Origin: DASWJZ01 sp963739005
GTDB taxonomy: Bacteria; Pseudomonadota; Alphaproteobacteria; Rhizobiales; Afifellaceae
Direction: 5' to 3'
Length of the DNA: 64,000 bases
Assembly: GCA_963739005.1 (NCBI GenBank)
Contig: CAVTYQ010000007.1
Coordinates: 868,001-932,000, forward strand
Part shown: positions 1 through 11,015 of the stretch, piece after piece
How positions within the stretch are numbered: position 1 is the first letter of the stretch
Layout of the letters: each line of letters begins with the position of its first letter
The notes under the pieces: model-generated
What the model was told of the DNA's origin: nothing
Databases searched by the model: none
What the model saw: only the letters and a program-made list of their open reading frames with translations
Made by a program: the position numbers and the translations under genes

Positions 1-139
1 GGCGATCGCCAACCTCGCGGCGTGGCGGCAGCGGCGGCGCGAGCGGCGGGTGATGCGGAAGGCGGAGCGTCTCGCGGGGCGGGCTGGAATTGCCTTGCCC
101 GAAGATGCGCCCGTGCCGCTTGCCGCGGCGGCGGAGTAG
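1..139 (+). CDS. C-terminal fragment of an unrecognised protein
   Basis: An open frame enters from the left edge (codons begin at base 2) and ends at a TAG at 137-139. It gives about 45 residues: an Arg-rich basic helix-like stretch (WRQRRRERRVMRKAERL) followed by an Ala/Pro-rich tail. Codon use matches the surrounding genes. The start lies outside the window and the visible part is too short to identify. It could be spurious in such GC-rich DNA, but the frame is open to the edge and ends just before a convergent gene. Confidence 0.35.
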   Translation, partial: AIANLAAWRQRRRERRVMRKAERLAGRAGIALPEDAPVPLAAAAE

Positions 140-222
140 CGGCAGCTGAGGCGGTTATGCCGCGTGCGCCCTGGAGTCGGGCGGGCGCGGCCGGCCCCGC
201 CTGCATGCGATCGAATCCAATG

Positions 223-1425
223 TCATCGCGCAGTCCTGAGCCTCGGGATGGATAGACCGACTGCACCGATAAGCACCGTCAGGAGCGCGACGCTCGCAAG
301 CACAATTCGTGGGCCGCAGACAGGCATCAGAAATCCCGCCGAAAGACCGCCTGCGGGATCTCCGCTTTGCATCAGCGTCCGCATGATCGCAAAGCAGCGG
401 CCATGGTATCCGGGCGGGATGATTTTCATGCGTAGCGTCTGTCCCCAGATCGTCAGCGGAGCGCTGAACGCACCGTAAAGGGCAATACCGACACCGACGC
501 TGAGCATCCCGCCGCCAACCGCCGCGACCGCGACGCCAACGCCACTCAGCAGTGCGGCGAAACAGATCGCGAGCCCTTCGGGGACCGGCAGCCGAAGATT
601 CCCGGCGGCGACTGACCCGGCCAACTCGCCGACCGCCAGACACGCGAGAAGTACGCCGTACGCTTCAGGGCCAGCGCCGAGAACGCTTCCCGTCAGAACT
701 GGAATGACGACGAGCAGCGCACCGGTGCCAATGTTGAACACCAGATACATCGCCGTTGTGTTGAGAAGCACGGGGCTCTCGAAAACGACCTTCGCGGCTG
801 CGACCAGACCCACACGCGCCTCAGCGGGTTCAGCAGGCGTTTCCCTCCGAACACGGCAACGCATCGTCGCGACGGCGAATGCCAGATAGCTGGCGGCGTC
901 GAGGTAGAGAGCATCCAAGGGCCCCACGAAGACGACAAGAGCTCCTGCTATCGGCGGCCCGGCGACGCCGCCAAAGGTGAACCCGATCGACTCCAGCGAA
1001 TTGGCTGCGTTCCGTTCCTCCTCTTCAACCATTGAGACCAGGAGGCTCGGCACACCGGCAAGCGGTATCATCATGAGGAAGCCGAGCGCGGCAGCCGCAA
1101 CGTACACGTACCAGATCGGAAGCACGTGCATCGATGCGATGAGAGGGAGCGAGGCGACGATTCCCGCCTTGATGGTGGAATCCAGGGCCATGACCTTGCG
1201 CCGGTCAAAGCGATCGAGGAGCCAACCGGCCAAGAGACCGCCTGCAATGACCGGGGCGGTCAGCCAGAACGACAGCCACCCGAGCGCGACAGGGGAACAG
1301 GTCTGAGTGAGGACATACCAGATCAGAGCCGTCCTCGTTATCGCGTCGCCCAGGACCGACAGGCTGAACGTTGCCCAGAAAGCGCCAAACCGGCTGCGCG
1401 ACGCCAGCACCCGGCGGATGCTCAC
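223..1425 (-). CDS. MFS transporter (MFS_3 / EntS-like exporter)
   Basis: A 400-residue inner-membrane protein with about 12 predicted hydrophobic segments, the usual size for a major facilitator permease. The loop after the second helix reads LLDRFDRRKVMALD, a form of the MFS signature GxLaDRxxRR. A second-half segment, LLACLAVGELAGSVAAGN, also looks typical. The closest type is the MFS_3/enterobactin-exporter-like group of drug or siderophore efflux permeases; the substrate cannot be told. The start is a GTG three bases after the ada stop codon, so translation is probably coupled to ada and the two share a transcript. Export of a toxic or alkylating compound would suit an adaptive-response operon, but that is inference. 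Confidence 0.8.
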   Translation of the reverse strand: MSIRRVLASRSRFGAFWATFSLSVLGDAITRTALIWYVLTQTCSPVALGWLSFWLTAPVIAGGLLAGWLLDRFDRRKVMALDSTIKAGIVASLPLIASMHVLPIWYVYVAAAALGFLMMIPLAGVPSLLVSMVEEEERNAANSLESIGFTFGGVAGPPIAGALVVFVGPLDALYLDAASYLAFAVATMRCRVRRETPAEPAEARVGLVAAAKVVFESPVLLNTTAMYLVFNIGTGALLVVIPVLTGSVLGAGPEAYGVLLACLAVGELAGSVAAGNLRLPVPEGLAICFAALLSGVGVAVAAVGGGMLSVGVGIALYGAFSAPLTIWGQTLRMKIIPPGYHGRCFAIMRTLMQSGDPAGGLSAGFLMPVCGPRIVLASVALLTVLIGAVGLSIPRLRTAR

Positions 1426-1428
1426 ACC

Positions 1429-2487
1429 CTACCCCGCCCCCAGGAACTGGCGTTCGATCTCGATGAGCTTTTGCTTGCGCCAGAGGCCGCCGCCGTAGCC
1501 GGTGAGCGAACCGTCCGCGCCGATCACCCGATGACAGGGCACCACGATCGCAATGCGGTTCGCTCCGTTTGCACGCGCGACGGCGCGGACGGCCGACGGC
1601 CGGCCAATGTCGCGGGCGACATCACCGTAGGATCGCGTCTCACCGGCCGGTATCGTCCGAAGCCTTTCCCAGACGGATCGCGCAAACTCACTCCCGTGAA
1701 GCGCCAACGGGACAGAGAACTCGGCGGACCGCCCATGAAAATACGCGGTGAGTTCCTGCTCCAGCAGGTCGATCGCCGGGCTGCGTCCCAGCCCGATACT
1801 GCCCTTGCACCGCGCATAGAGCGCTTTCAGCTCTCGCGGCAGCGCTTTCTGATCCACAAATTCGAACAGGTGGATCGCGTCCCTCTCCGCAACGACCACC
1901 ATCGGGCCGAGCGGTGTTTCGAGCCAGTCGATCCGAAGCAGTCCGCCATTTCTGAACGCCGACGGCGGCTGGCCCAAGAGTTTTGCCATGGCACTGCGAA
2001 ACGCGGACGGTGAGTCGAAGCCGGCTTCGAGCTGGGCGTCCACCACGCGGCCGCCATTCGCCAGCGCGCCAAGTCCGTTCCGGATGCGATCCATGCGCGC
2101 CATTTCAAGAAACGTCATTCCGAAGTGGCGCTTGAAGGCGCGACGAACCGTCGACGGATCGAAACCGAGAGCGATAACATCGTTTTCCGTCCAACGATGC
2201 CCGCCGCGCTCCCTCAGTTCAGGGAGCAAGCGCTTGACCGCCGGGTCCGAAGTGGCACTCGGAGCGACGGGATGACAGCGCAGGCAGGGGCGATATCCGG
2301 CTTCGAAGCATTCGGCGACCGACCCGAAGAACTGGCAGTTTTCCGCCTTTGGCTTTCTGGCGGGACAGGACAGGCGGCAAAAGACGCCGGTTGACGCAAC
2401 GCCGACATAGACATGTCCGTCATAGCCAACGTCGCGTGCGGCAAGGGCACGATAGAGCGTGGCGCGGTCTGGCAAATCGGTAGGCAT
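1429..2487 (-). CDS. ada: Bifunctional transcriptional activator / O6-alkylguanine-DNA alkyltransferase Ada
   Basis: A 352-residue protein with the full Ada layout. The N-terminal zinc domain has Cys37, Cys41, Cys68 and Cys71 (GVFCRLSCPARK ... YRPCLRCHP); by comparison with E. coli Ada, Cys37 should accept methyl from DNA phosphotriesters and switch the protein to an activator. An AraC-type helix-turn-helix follows (about residues 85-165, FDPSTVRRAFKRHFGMTFLE). The C-terminal MGMT domain carries the PCHRV motif, with the acceptor Cys at about residue 318, and the downstream GYGGGLWRKQKLIEIE segment. It repairs O6-methylguanine irreversibly and should activate its own operon, which includes the downstream MFS gene. 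All key residues are present. Confidence 0.93.
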   Translation of the reverse strand: MPTDLPDRATLYRALAARDVGYDGHVYVGVASTGVFCRLSCPARKPKAENCQFFGSVAECFEAGYRPCLRCHPVAPSATSDPAVKRLLPELRERGGHRWTENDVIALGFDPSTVRRAFKRHFGMTFLEMARMDRIRNGLGALANGGRVVDAQLEAGFDSPSAFRSAMAKLLGQPPSAFRNGGLLRIDWLETPLGPMVVVAERDAIHLFEFVDQKALPRELKALYARCKGSIGLGRSPAIDLLEQELTAYFHGRSAEFSVPLALHGSEFARSVWERLRTIPAGETRSYGDVARDIGRPSAVRAVARANGANRIAIVVPCHRVIGADGSLTGYGGGLWRKQKLIEIERQFLGAG

Positions 2488-2623
2488 GCTCTCATTCTAG
2501 GAAGATGCGCCGAGCCCGGCAGCCTGCAATCGGCGCCTATTCCGGATAAAATCCGCGCCCAGCCGCCGGCCCAAGACGGCGAAGGCGGCCATCCTCGACC
2601 TTTCGGCGTCGCGGACCGAAGCC

Positions 2624-4030
2624 TCAAGGTATCGCGTAGACTGAGACCTCGTTGGCGATGCCGCGGAGCGAGGCGTTGTGCGACACCGGCTTAAGCCCGA
2701 GCGCGTCAAGCACGCCGGTTGAGGCGGCATCCTCCACCACGGCGCCGGTCGCGAAAATCTCGCGGGAGGTGGCGAGATGCTGGACGCGCGAGGCGATGTT
2801 CACCGTCTGCCCGAAATAATCCTGCCGCTCGTTCAGCGTGACCGCGATGCAGGGCCCCTCGTGGATGCCGATCTTCAGGAGCAGGTCCTCGCCCCCGCGC
2901 TCGTCGTTCAGCTTGCGCATGGCGTCGCGCATCTTGAGCGCCGCGGCGACGGCGCGGTCGGGCGTCGGGAAGGTCGCCATCACGGCGTCGCCGATCGTCT
3001 TCACGACGGCGCCCGCTTCCGCGGCGACGATCTCGTGCAGTACGCGGAAATGCGCGCGCACCAGATCGAAGGCGACGAGGTCCCCTACCCGCTCATAGAG
3101 CTCGGTCGAGCCGCGAAGGTCGGTGAAGAGGAAGGTCAGGCTGGTGATCTTCAGCCGCTGATCGACGTCAAGCGTGTCGGTGCGGAAGACGTCGCGGAAG
3201 GTCTGATTGGAGAGCAGCTGCTTGGCGGTCAGGAACGGCCGCCGCCGCGCCATGAAGTCGTGCAACTTGTCGCCGGCGATGAAAACGCTCGGGAGAAGCT
3301 TGCGGTCGGTGCGGTTCTCCACCAACAGGCGAAGCGGCCCCGGCCGCATCTCGGTCGTCTGATGCTGCGCCTGATTCGTCTCGAAGATGAGCGTGAAGGA
3401 TTGCCGCTCCTTGCTCGGCTCGCCCTTCACGTCAAGAAACTGCGCGGTGTGGGTGACCGGATCGAAGACGATGATGAACTGCGGCGGCAGCTGCAGCGAG
3501 ATGATCGCCTTCTCGCCGGCCGGCAGGTCGAGCGACTCAAGCGTTATCTCGTCCCACAGCGCCTCGAAGTCGCCCGGAAGCTCAAGCTCGGTGCTGAAAT
3601 AGAGCTGCCGGAAATATTCCATCGGCGGCATGTCTTCAGGATTGTGCGCGGCGATGCGGCGCACGCGCGGGCTCACCGTGAAAGTGACCTCCACCATCGC
3701 GTCGAGCGTCGGCTCGTAGTTGGCGGAGCAGAGCGAGCAGGCATATTCGTCGCTGCGCACGGTCTTCAGCGTGGTGTTGGAATCGAGCACGCCGCCGCAG
3801 CCCGGGCAGAGCACGTTCCACGACATCTCGAAGATGCCGATCTTGGCAGCGTGCAGGAAGGCGGCGATCGCCGGCTCGGCGCCAAGCCCGTTCTCGGCGG
3901 CGAAGGCGAGCACGTTGATGCGCGCGAGTTTGCGGTCGGGCGCATCGGCGACGAGGCGCTCCATCGCATCGACGGCCGCGGCGTCGGCGGATTGCCGCAG
4001 CAGCCCGAACATGGCCTGGGTTTCGCTCAT
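2624..4030 (-). CDS. Class III adenylate/guanylate cyclase with DUF5939-like N-terminus
   Basis: A 468-residue protein. About residues 1-300 resemble the DUF5939-type region found in front of some bacterial cyclases. It includes a zinc-ribbon-like pair, CPGCGG near 74-79 and CSLC near 98-101, so it may sense a ligand or metal. The C-terminal class III catalytic domain (about 305-468) has both metal aspartates (FLFTDLRGST, TIGDAVMATF) and the Asn/Arg transition-state pair in YFGQTVNIASRVQ, so it should be active. The product is probably cAMP, though cGMP cannot be excluded. It is monocistronic, downstream of and on the same strand as no other gene, and shares a 212-bp divergent region with the glycosyltransferase operon. 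It is the first of three cyclase-type genes here. Confidence 0.85.
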   Translation of the reverse strand: MSETQAMFGLLRQSADAAAVDAMERLVADAPDRKLARINVLAFAAENGLGAEPAIAAFLHAAKIGIFEMSWNVLCPGCGGVLDSNTTLKTVRSDEYACSLCSANYEPTLDAMVEVTFTVSPRVRRIAAHNPEDMPPMEYFRQLYFSTELELPGDFEALWDEITLESLDLPAGEKAIISLQLPPQFIIVFDPVTHTAQFLDVKGEPSKERQSFTLIFETNQAQHQTTEMRPGPLRLLVENRTDRKLLPSVFIAGDKLHDFMARRRPFLTAKQLLSNQTFRDVFRTDTLDVDQRLKITSLTFLFTDLRGSTELYERVGDLVAFDLVRAHFRVLHEIVAAEAGAVVKTIGDAVMATFPTPDRAVAAALKMRDAMRKLNDERGGEDLLLKIGIHEGPCIAVTLNERQDYFGQTVNIASRVQHLATSREIFATGAVVEDAASTGVLDALGLKPVSHNASLRGIANEVSVYAIP

Positions 4031-4242
4031 TGTCCGGTATCCTATGCCGTCAGAAGCCGTGCGACATCAACAACGGAACACGAACCTGCGACGCGCACTT
4101 GTAGAGAAAGTGCGGCGAATCCAAGTTTATAGGGACGCCCGCCGCCCGGCCGACCGACGTTTCGAAGCATCTTCGCTTGCGTGGCGCGGAAAAATGCCGA
4201 TCCTCCGCGGCCAGCGGATCACAAGCCCTCGAGGAGGACCCG

Positions 4243-5472
4243 ATGAGCAGCCGTCCGCCGCGCATGCTGATCTACAGCCACGATTCGTTCGGGCTCGGGC
4301 ACCTCCGCCGCTGCCGCGCCATCGCGCAATCGCTGGTCGCCTATCGCGACGACCTGTCGGTGATGATGATCGTCGGCTCGCCGATCGTCGGCGCATTCTC
4401 GTTCTCGCCGAACGTGGAATTCATCCGCGTCCCGGGCGTGGTGAAGCTTTCCAACGAAAGCTATCAGCCGCACAGCCCCGGCCTTTCCATCGAAGAACTG
4501 ATCGCGATTCGCTCCTCGATCATCCTGGAGACGGCGCGCGTCTTCGAGCCGGACATCTTCCTGGTCGACAAGGAGCCGCTGGGCCTGCGCGGTGAAGTGG
4601 AGCCGACGCTGCAGTTCCTGAAGAAGAAGGGCAAGCTGCTCGTGCTCGGGCTCCGCGACGTGATGGACGAACCGACGCGGCTCGCCGAGGAGTGGGACCG
4701 CAAGAAGTCCGTTCCCGCGCTCGAAGAGCTTTACGATCACATCTGGATCTACGGCATTCCGGAAATCTGCGATCCGCTCGAAGGCATCGCCGTCTCCGAC
4801 GCGGTGAAGCAGAAGACGCGCTTCACCGGCTACCTCCGCCGCGGCAAGACGCCATCCGGCCTCTATCCGCCGCCGCATGAGATCGAAGAGCCGTTCTACC
4901 TCGTCACGACCGGCGGCGGCGGCGACGGCGCCATGCTGGTCGACTGGGTGCTTAGAGCCTACGAGTTCGATCCGACCTTCGACATGCCGGCCAAGATCGT
5001 GCTCGGGCCGTTCATGGGGACAAGCCAGCAGACCGGCTTCATGGAGCGCGTGGCGCGCATCAAGCACCTCGAGGCGATCGCGTTCGAGGCGAACATGGAA
5101 GCGCTGATGCAGCGCTCGCTCGCCGTCGTCGCCATGGGCGGCTACAACACGTTCTGCGAGATCCTGTCGCTCGACAAGCGTGCGCTGATCCTGCCGCGCA
5201 CCGCGCCGCGCGCCGAGCAATATATCCGCGCCGCGCGCGCGAGTGAGCTCGGCCTCGTCTCCATGATCCTGCCCGACGACACCACCGATCCGGGGCAGCT
5301 GGTCGAGGCGATGCGCGCCCTTCCCTACCGGCGGCGGCCGTCGAAGGTGCACATCCCGGGGCTCCTCGACGGGCTCTCGGTCATCAACGGGCTCGTTGAC
5401 CAGTATCTCGGCGACAAGACGCCGACCGGCCATCCCGCGCCGCGGCTTTCGCTCGTCAGCGGAAGCGGGTAA
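4243..5472 (+). CDS. Predicted glycosyltransferase (COG4671 / MurG-like GT-B)
   Basis: A 409-residue GT-B protein. I start it at the ATG preceded by GAGGAGGACC; the open frame extends 22 codons further upstream without a ribosome site. The N-terminus IYSHDSFGLGHLRRC contains the GxGHxxR-type loop of MurG-like and COG4671 glycosyltransferases. The C-terminal nucleotide-sugar half includes TTGGGGDG and VAMGGYNTFCEILSL, typical of the acceptor/UDP-binding side. It heads a five-gene run that ends with a second enzyme of the same family at 7746. The sugar donor and acceptor are unknown; a cell-envelope or exopolysaccharide glycan is likely. The upstream 212 bp presumably carries the promoter. Confidence 0.8.
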   Translation: MSSRPPRMLIYSHDSFGLGHLRRCRAIAQSLVAYRDDLSVMMIVGSPIVGAFSFSPNVEFIRVPGVVKLSNESYQPHSPGLSIEELIAIRSSIILETARVFEPDIFLVDKEPLGLRGEVEPTLQFLKKKGKLLVLGLRDVMDEPTRLAEEWDRKKSVPALEELYDHIWIYGIPEICDPLEGIAVSDAVKQKTRFTGYLRRGKTPSGLYPPPHEIEEPFYLVTTGGGGDGAMLVDWVLRAYEFDPTFDMPAKIVLGPFMGTSQQTGFMERVARIKHLEAIAFEANMEALMQRSLAVVAMGGYNTFCEILSLDKRALILPRTAPRAEQYIRAARASELGLVSMILPDDTTDPGQLVEAMRALPYRRRPSKVHIPGLLDGLSVINGLVDQYLGDKTPTGHPAPRLSLVSGSG

Positions 5473-5520
5473 CGCTCTCGACCGGGGGCGCCGACTGCGC
5501 CCGACAAGACCGGGGACGCC

Positions 5521-6006
5521 TTGAGCCGCCTGGATTTCATGATCAGCCGCCTGACCGCGCAGCGGGCGCTGATGGAGGAAGCGGCGCGGCTCATCGCCGA
5601 CCGGCCGGGCTGCGTGTTCGAGCTCGGCCTCGGCAGCGGCAGGACCTTCGACCATCTCCGCCAGCTTTTGCCTGGCCGCGCGATTTTCGCGTTCGACCGG
5701 GCGATCGCGGCGCATCCGAAATGCATTCCGGACGGAGATCACCTGATTCTCGGCGAAATCCGCGAGACGCTTGAGTTCTGCGAGCCGCGCATCCCGGAGA
5801 AGCCTGCCTTCATCAACATCGACCTCGGCTCGGGCGACCCGACGCAGGACCTGATCACGCGCGCCTGGCTCTCGCCGCTCGTCGCCAAATGGTGCGTGCC
5901 GGGCACGATCGTGCTCGCCGACCGGCCACTCGACGGCGCGTTCCGCGACCTCCCGCGGCCGGCAGGCTGCCCGAAATCCGGCCACGCGCTGCTCAGGGCC
6001 GAGTGA
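5521..6006 (+). CDS. Small class I SAM-dependent methyltransferase
   Basis: A 161-residue protein starting at TTG. It resembles the short SAM methyltransferases grouped as Methyltransf_17. Motif I is VFELGLGSGRTFDHL (about residues 31-45), followed by IFAFDR, where the acidic residue after strand 2 would bind the ribose of SAM. INIDLGSGDP fits strand 4. The protein is close to the minimal Rossmann domain with no substrate domain, so it probably acts on a small molecule or works with a partner. It lies 48 bp after one glycosyltransferase and 28 bp before another, pointing to glycan or lipid-linked sugar methylation (inference). Confidence 0.7.
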   Translation: MSRLDFMISRLTAQRALMEEAARLIADRPGCVFELGLGSGRTFDHLRQLLPGRAIFAFDRAIAAHPKCIPDGDHLILGEIRETLEFCEPRIPEKPAFINIDLGSGDPTQDLITRAWLSPLVAKWCVPGTIVLADRPLDGAFRDLPRPAGCPKSGHALLRAE

Positions 6007-6034
6007 AACGGGCCGGAGCGCCCGCCTTAAGCCG

Positions 6035-7171
6035 ATGCGGATCGCGTTTTACGCTCCCTTGAAGCCGCCCGACCATCCGGTCGCGTCGGGTGATCGTGCG
6101 ATGGCGCGCGCGCTCATCGCCGCGCTGACGCTCGCAGGGCACGAGGTGAGCCTCGCATCGCATTTCCGCAGCTACGACGGCGGCGACGCCAGGCGCCAGG
6201 CGCGCGTCCGCGAAGAGGGGCAGAAGCTTACGCACCGCTATCTGCGCAAGATCAACAAGGGCGCCGGGCGGCCGGACCTCTGGTTCACCTACCACCTCTA
6301 TCACAAGGCGCCGGACTGGCTCGGGCCGCTCATCGCAGCGCGGCTCGGCATTCCCTATGTGATCGCGGAAGCTTCCTACGCGCCGAAGCAGGCAGGCGGG
6401 CCGTGGGACCTTGGGCACCAAGCGAGCGCGGAGGCGATCCGCCGCGCGGACCTGATCCTTCAGCCGAACCCCGCCGACGCGGAGTGTGTGCGCCCGCTCA
6501 TTTCCGATCCAGACCGCCTCGTGGCGCTCGTGCCCTTTCTGGAAACGGCGCCGTTCCGCACGCCGGATCGCGACGAAGCCCGCTCCACGATCGGCGCAAT
6601 GCTCGACCTCGACCGGGACGAGCGCGGTCCGTGGCTGCTCGCAGTCGGCATGATGCGCGAGGACCAAAAGCTCTTCTCCTACCGGACACTCGCCGATGCG
6701 CTTTCGCGCCTTGGCGATCGGCCCTGGCAACTCATCATCGCCGGCGCGGGTCCGGCCAAAGCGGAGGTGCGGCAGGCCTTCGCGCCGTTCGGCGAGCGCG
6801 TACGCTGGATCGGGGTCGTCGCGCCTGATGTGCTGAAGCAGCTCTATCGCGCCTCCGACATCTATGTCTGGCCGGCGATCAAGGAGGCATGGGGGATGGC
6901 GCTGCTCGAAGCGCAGGCCGCCGGCCTTCCCGTCGTCGCCGGCCGAAGCGGCGGCGTGCCGGCGGTGGTCGCCGACGGCGAGACGGGGCTGCTTGCGCCC
7001 GAGGGCGACGCTACGGCCTTCGCAGACGCGGTCGCAGCACTTCTCAGCGATCCGAAACGCCGCGAGACGATGGGGCAGAGGGCAATGCTGCGGGCTGCGC
7101 GCGACCATGACATCGCCGCCGCCGCCGAGCTCCTCGACCGGCAACTCCGCCGGCTGGTCGGCGGCGAATGA
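6035..7171 (+). CDS. Glycosyltransferase family 4 protein
   Basis: A 378-residue GT-B enzyme of the GT4 type. The N-terminus MRIAFYAPLKPPDHPVASGD contains the nucleotide-sugar-independent first Rossmann strand. The C-terminal half has the GT4 hallmarks: SDIYVWPAIKEAWGMALLEA, matching the EX7E region (Glu-Ala-Trp-Gly...Leu-Glu), and GLPVVAGRSGGVPAVVADG, the usual loop after it. It should be a retaining glycosyltransferase at the cytoplasmic membrane face. The last four bases overlap the start of the histidine phosphatase gene, so both are co-translated. Donor and acceptor are not predictable from sequence. Confidence 0.82.
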   Translation: MRIAFYAPLKPPDHPVASGDRAMARALIAALTLAGHEVSLASHFRSYDGGDARRQARVREEGQKLTHRYLRKINKGAGRPDLWFTYHLYHKAPDWLGPLIAARLGIPYVIAEASYAPKQAGGPWDLGHQASAEAIRRADLILQPNPADAECVRPLISDPDRLVALVPFLETAPFRTPDRDEARSTIGAMLDLDRDERGPWLLAVGMMREDQKLFSYRTLADALSRLGDRPWQLIIAGAGPAKAEVRQAFAPFGERVRWIGVVAPDVLKQLYRASDIYVWPAIKEAWGMALLEAQAAGLPVVAGRSGGVPAVVADGETGLLAPEGDATAFADAVAALLSDPKRRETMGQRAMLRAARDHDIAAAAELLDRQLRRLVGGE

Positions 7172-7749
7172 TCCCGCTCCTCGTCATCCGCCACGGCACC
7201 ACAGACTGGAACGCCGCCGGACTGATCCAGGGGCGCACCGATCGCCCGCTCGACGAGACCGGCCGCGCCGCGACGGGCGCCGCAAGAGTGCCGCTCGGAT
7301 GGGCGGGGGCGACATGCCTCGCGAGCCCGCTCATGCGCGCGATGGAGACGGCACGGCTCTTGCGCCTCGATCCAACGCCGGAGCCGCGGCTCGTCGAGAT
7401 GGCCTGGGGCGAATGGGAAGGCCGGCGCCTCAAGGCGCTTCGTTCGGAACTCGGCGAAGCTATGGCCGCGAACGAGGCGCGCGGCCTCGACTTCCGGCCG
7501 CCCGGCGGCGAGAGCCCGCGCGACGTGCAAGAGCGGCTCAAGCCGCTCCTCGCGAGCCTCTCGGGGCCGACCGTCTTCGTGACCCACAAGGGCGTGCTCC
7601 GCGCGCTCTACGCGCTGGCGACCGGCTGGCGCATGACCGAGAAGGCGCCGGACAAGCTGCGCGACGGCACGGCACATGCGTTCCGCGTGAGTGCGGACGG
7701 CGCACCGGAGGTCGAGACGCTCAACATTCCACTCGAGCGCGCGCCATGA
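7168..7749 (+). CDS. Histidine phosphatase family protein (phosphoglycerate-mutase-like)
   Basis: A 193-residue protein of the branch-1 histidine phosphatase superfamily. The catalytic RHG triad is at residues 8-10 (LLVIRHGTTDWN), followed by GRTDRPLDETGR, the usual second block. The acid/base region AWGEWEGRRL and the second catalytic His in TVFVTHKGVLRALY are present. Size and motifs fit CobC/GpmB-type phosphatases. It overlaps both neighbours by 4 bp (ATGA type), firmly inside the glycosyltransferase operon. It may dephosphorylate a sugar phosphate or a glycosyl-carrier intermediate; a housekeeping role cannot be excluded. Confidence 0.82.
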   Translation: MIPLLVIRHGTTDWNAAGLIQGRTDRPLDETGRAATGAARVPLGWAGATCLASPLMRAMETARLLRLDPTPEPRLVEMAWGEWEGRRLKALRSELGEAMAANEARGLDFRPPGGESPRDVQERLKPLLASLSGPTVFVTHKGVLRALYALATGWRMTEKAPDKLRDGTAHAFRVSADGAPEVETLNIPLERAP

Positions 7750-8894
7750 CGCGGCGCGTGCTCTTCCACGTCCAGCATCTCCTCGGGATCGGCCATCTGA
7801 AGCGCGCGGAAATCCTGGCGCAGGCGATGGGGAATGCCGGCCTCGACGTGACGGTCGCCTTCGGCGGACACCCGGTTCCGGAAGTGCCGTTCGACGGCGC
7901 GACGCTCGCCTTGCTGCCGGCAGCCACGATTGCGGGAGAGGATTTTTCCACGCTCCTCGACGCGGGCGGCAATCCCGTCGACGACGCGTGGAAGGCTGCG
8001 CGGCGCGACGCGCTTCTCGCGCTCTGGCGCCGAACCGACGCGGACGTGGTGCTGATCGAACTTTTCCCGTTCGGGCGCCGGCAGTTCCGCTTCGAGCTCC
8101 TCCCCCTGCTTGAGGCGACCCATGCGGAGAAGCGGAGGCCACGCGTCGCCTGTTCGGTCAGGGACATTCTCGTCGCCAAGGGGCCGAGCCGCGCCGCCGA
8201 GGCGGTCGCCACCTTGCGCCGCTTCTTCGATGCCGTTCTCGTCCACGGCGACCCGACGTTGATCCGCTTCGAGGCGACATTTCCGGAGGCGGCCAACCTC
8301 GGCGATCTCATCCGCTACACCGGCTATGTCGCGGCGCCGTCGGAGGCGGCATCCTCGAAGGGCGCCGGTGAGGTCATCGTCTCGGCCGGCGGCGGCGCCG
8401 TCGGCGCGCCACTCCTCGCCACCGCCATGGCCGCGCGCCCGTCGACTCCGCTCGCCGACCACGTCTGGCGCTTCCTGACCGGGCCAAATCTCGGCGCCGA
8501 CGATTTTCATGCGCTGGCGAAGCATGCAAACGAGCGCACGATCGTCGAGCGTTTTCGCGATGATTTTACCGAACGCCTCCGCGCATCGTCGCTTTCGATC
8601 TCGCAGGCGGGCTACAATACGACGATGGACATATTGAGCGCCGGCGCGCGGGCGATCGTCGTCCCCTACGAAACGCAGAGCGAAACCGAACAGCGGCTCC
8701 GCGCGGAGATTTTGGCCCGTAAGGGGCTCGTCACACTGCTCCCGGCAGCGGAGCTTTCGCCCGCCCGCGTCGTCGAGGCCGTGCGCGCGGCGATGCAAAG
8801 GCCCGCGCGGTCAGCGGGCGTCGATGTCGCAGGCGCGGCCAAGACAGCACAGATCATCGGCGAACTCGCGGCGCTCCGCGATGTCCACAGATGA
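7746..8894 (+). CDS. Predicted glycosyltransferase (COG4671-like), second copy
   Basis: A 382-residue GT-B protein. The ATG at 7746 overlaps the preceding stop codon; the longer upstream frame is only read-through of the other genes. The N-terminus VLFHVQHLLGIGHLKRAEIL matches the GxGHLxR loop of the 4243 gene product. The C-terminal SISQAGYNTTMDILSAGARAIVVPYE fits the donor-site AGYNT motif of this family. The two enzymes are paralogous in layout but clearly diverged, so they probably add different sugars to one glycan. It ends the operon; 66 bp separate it from the peptide-transporter ATPase. Confidence 0.78.
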   Translation: MTRRVLFHVQHLLGIGHLKRAEILAQAMGNAGLDVTVAFGGHPVPEVPFDGATLALLPAATIAGEDFSTLLDAGGNPVDDAWKAARRDALLALWRRTDADVVLIELFPFGRRQFRFELLPLLEATHAEKRRPRVACSVRDILVAKGPSRAAEAVATLRRFFDAVLVHGDPTLIRFEATFPEAANLGDLIRYTGYVAAPSEAASSKGAGEVIVSAGGGAVGAPLLATAMAARPSTPLADHVWRFLTGPNLGADDFHALAKHANERTIVERFRDDFTERLRASSLSISQAGYNTTMDILSAGARAIVVPYETQSETEQRLRAEILARKGLVTLLPAAELSPARVVEAVRAAMQRPARSAGVDVAGAAKTAQIIGELAALRDVHR

Positions 8895-8960
8895 CATGCA
8901 AAAGACAAGCGTCACCGCGCAGTCATTGCCAGGTCAACGATTCCGTGGCCCCATAGGGAC

Positions 8961-10883
<1,923 letters not shown>

Positions 10884-11015
10884 ACGGGGCCTTTCTCTCC
10901 CTGCCTCCTCGTTAGACAGCGAAGCAGGCCGCCTTTATAAGTTACGAAGCCGGCGGCCACCCGCCGCCGGACAGCGGGCCTCAGGGCCGGGCACGAGGAG
11001 CACGCTTCCAGGGCC

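Noticed and set aside
4219..5985. 588-residue open frame antisense to the glycosyltransferase and methyltransferase
   Set aside because: Arg/His/Asp-rich translation without motifs. It mirrors the codon bias of the real plus-strand genes, as do other long antisense frames at 11286-13238, 18825-20363, 26943-29933, 42900-44513 and 48713-50446.
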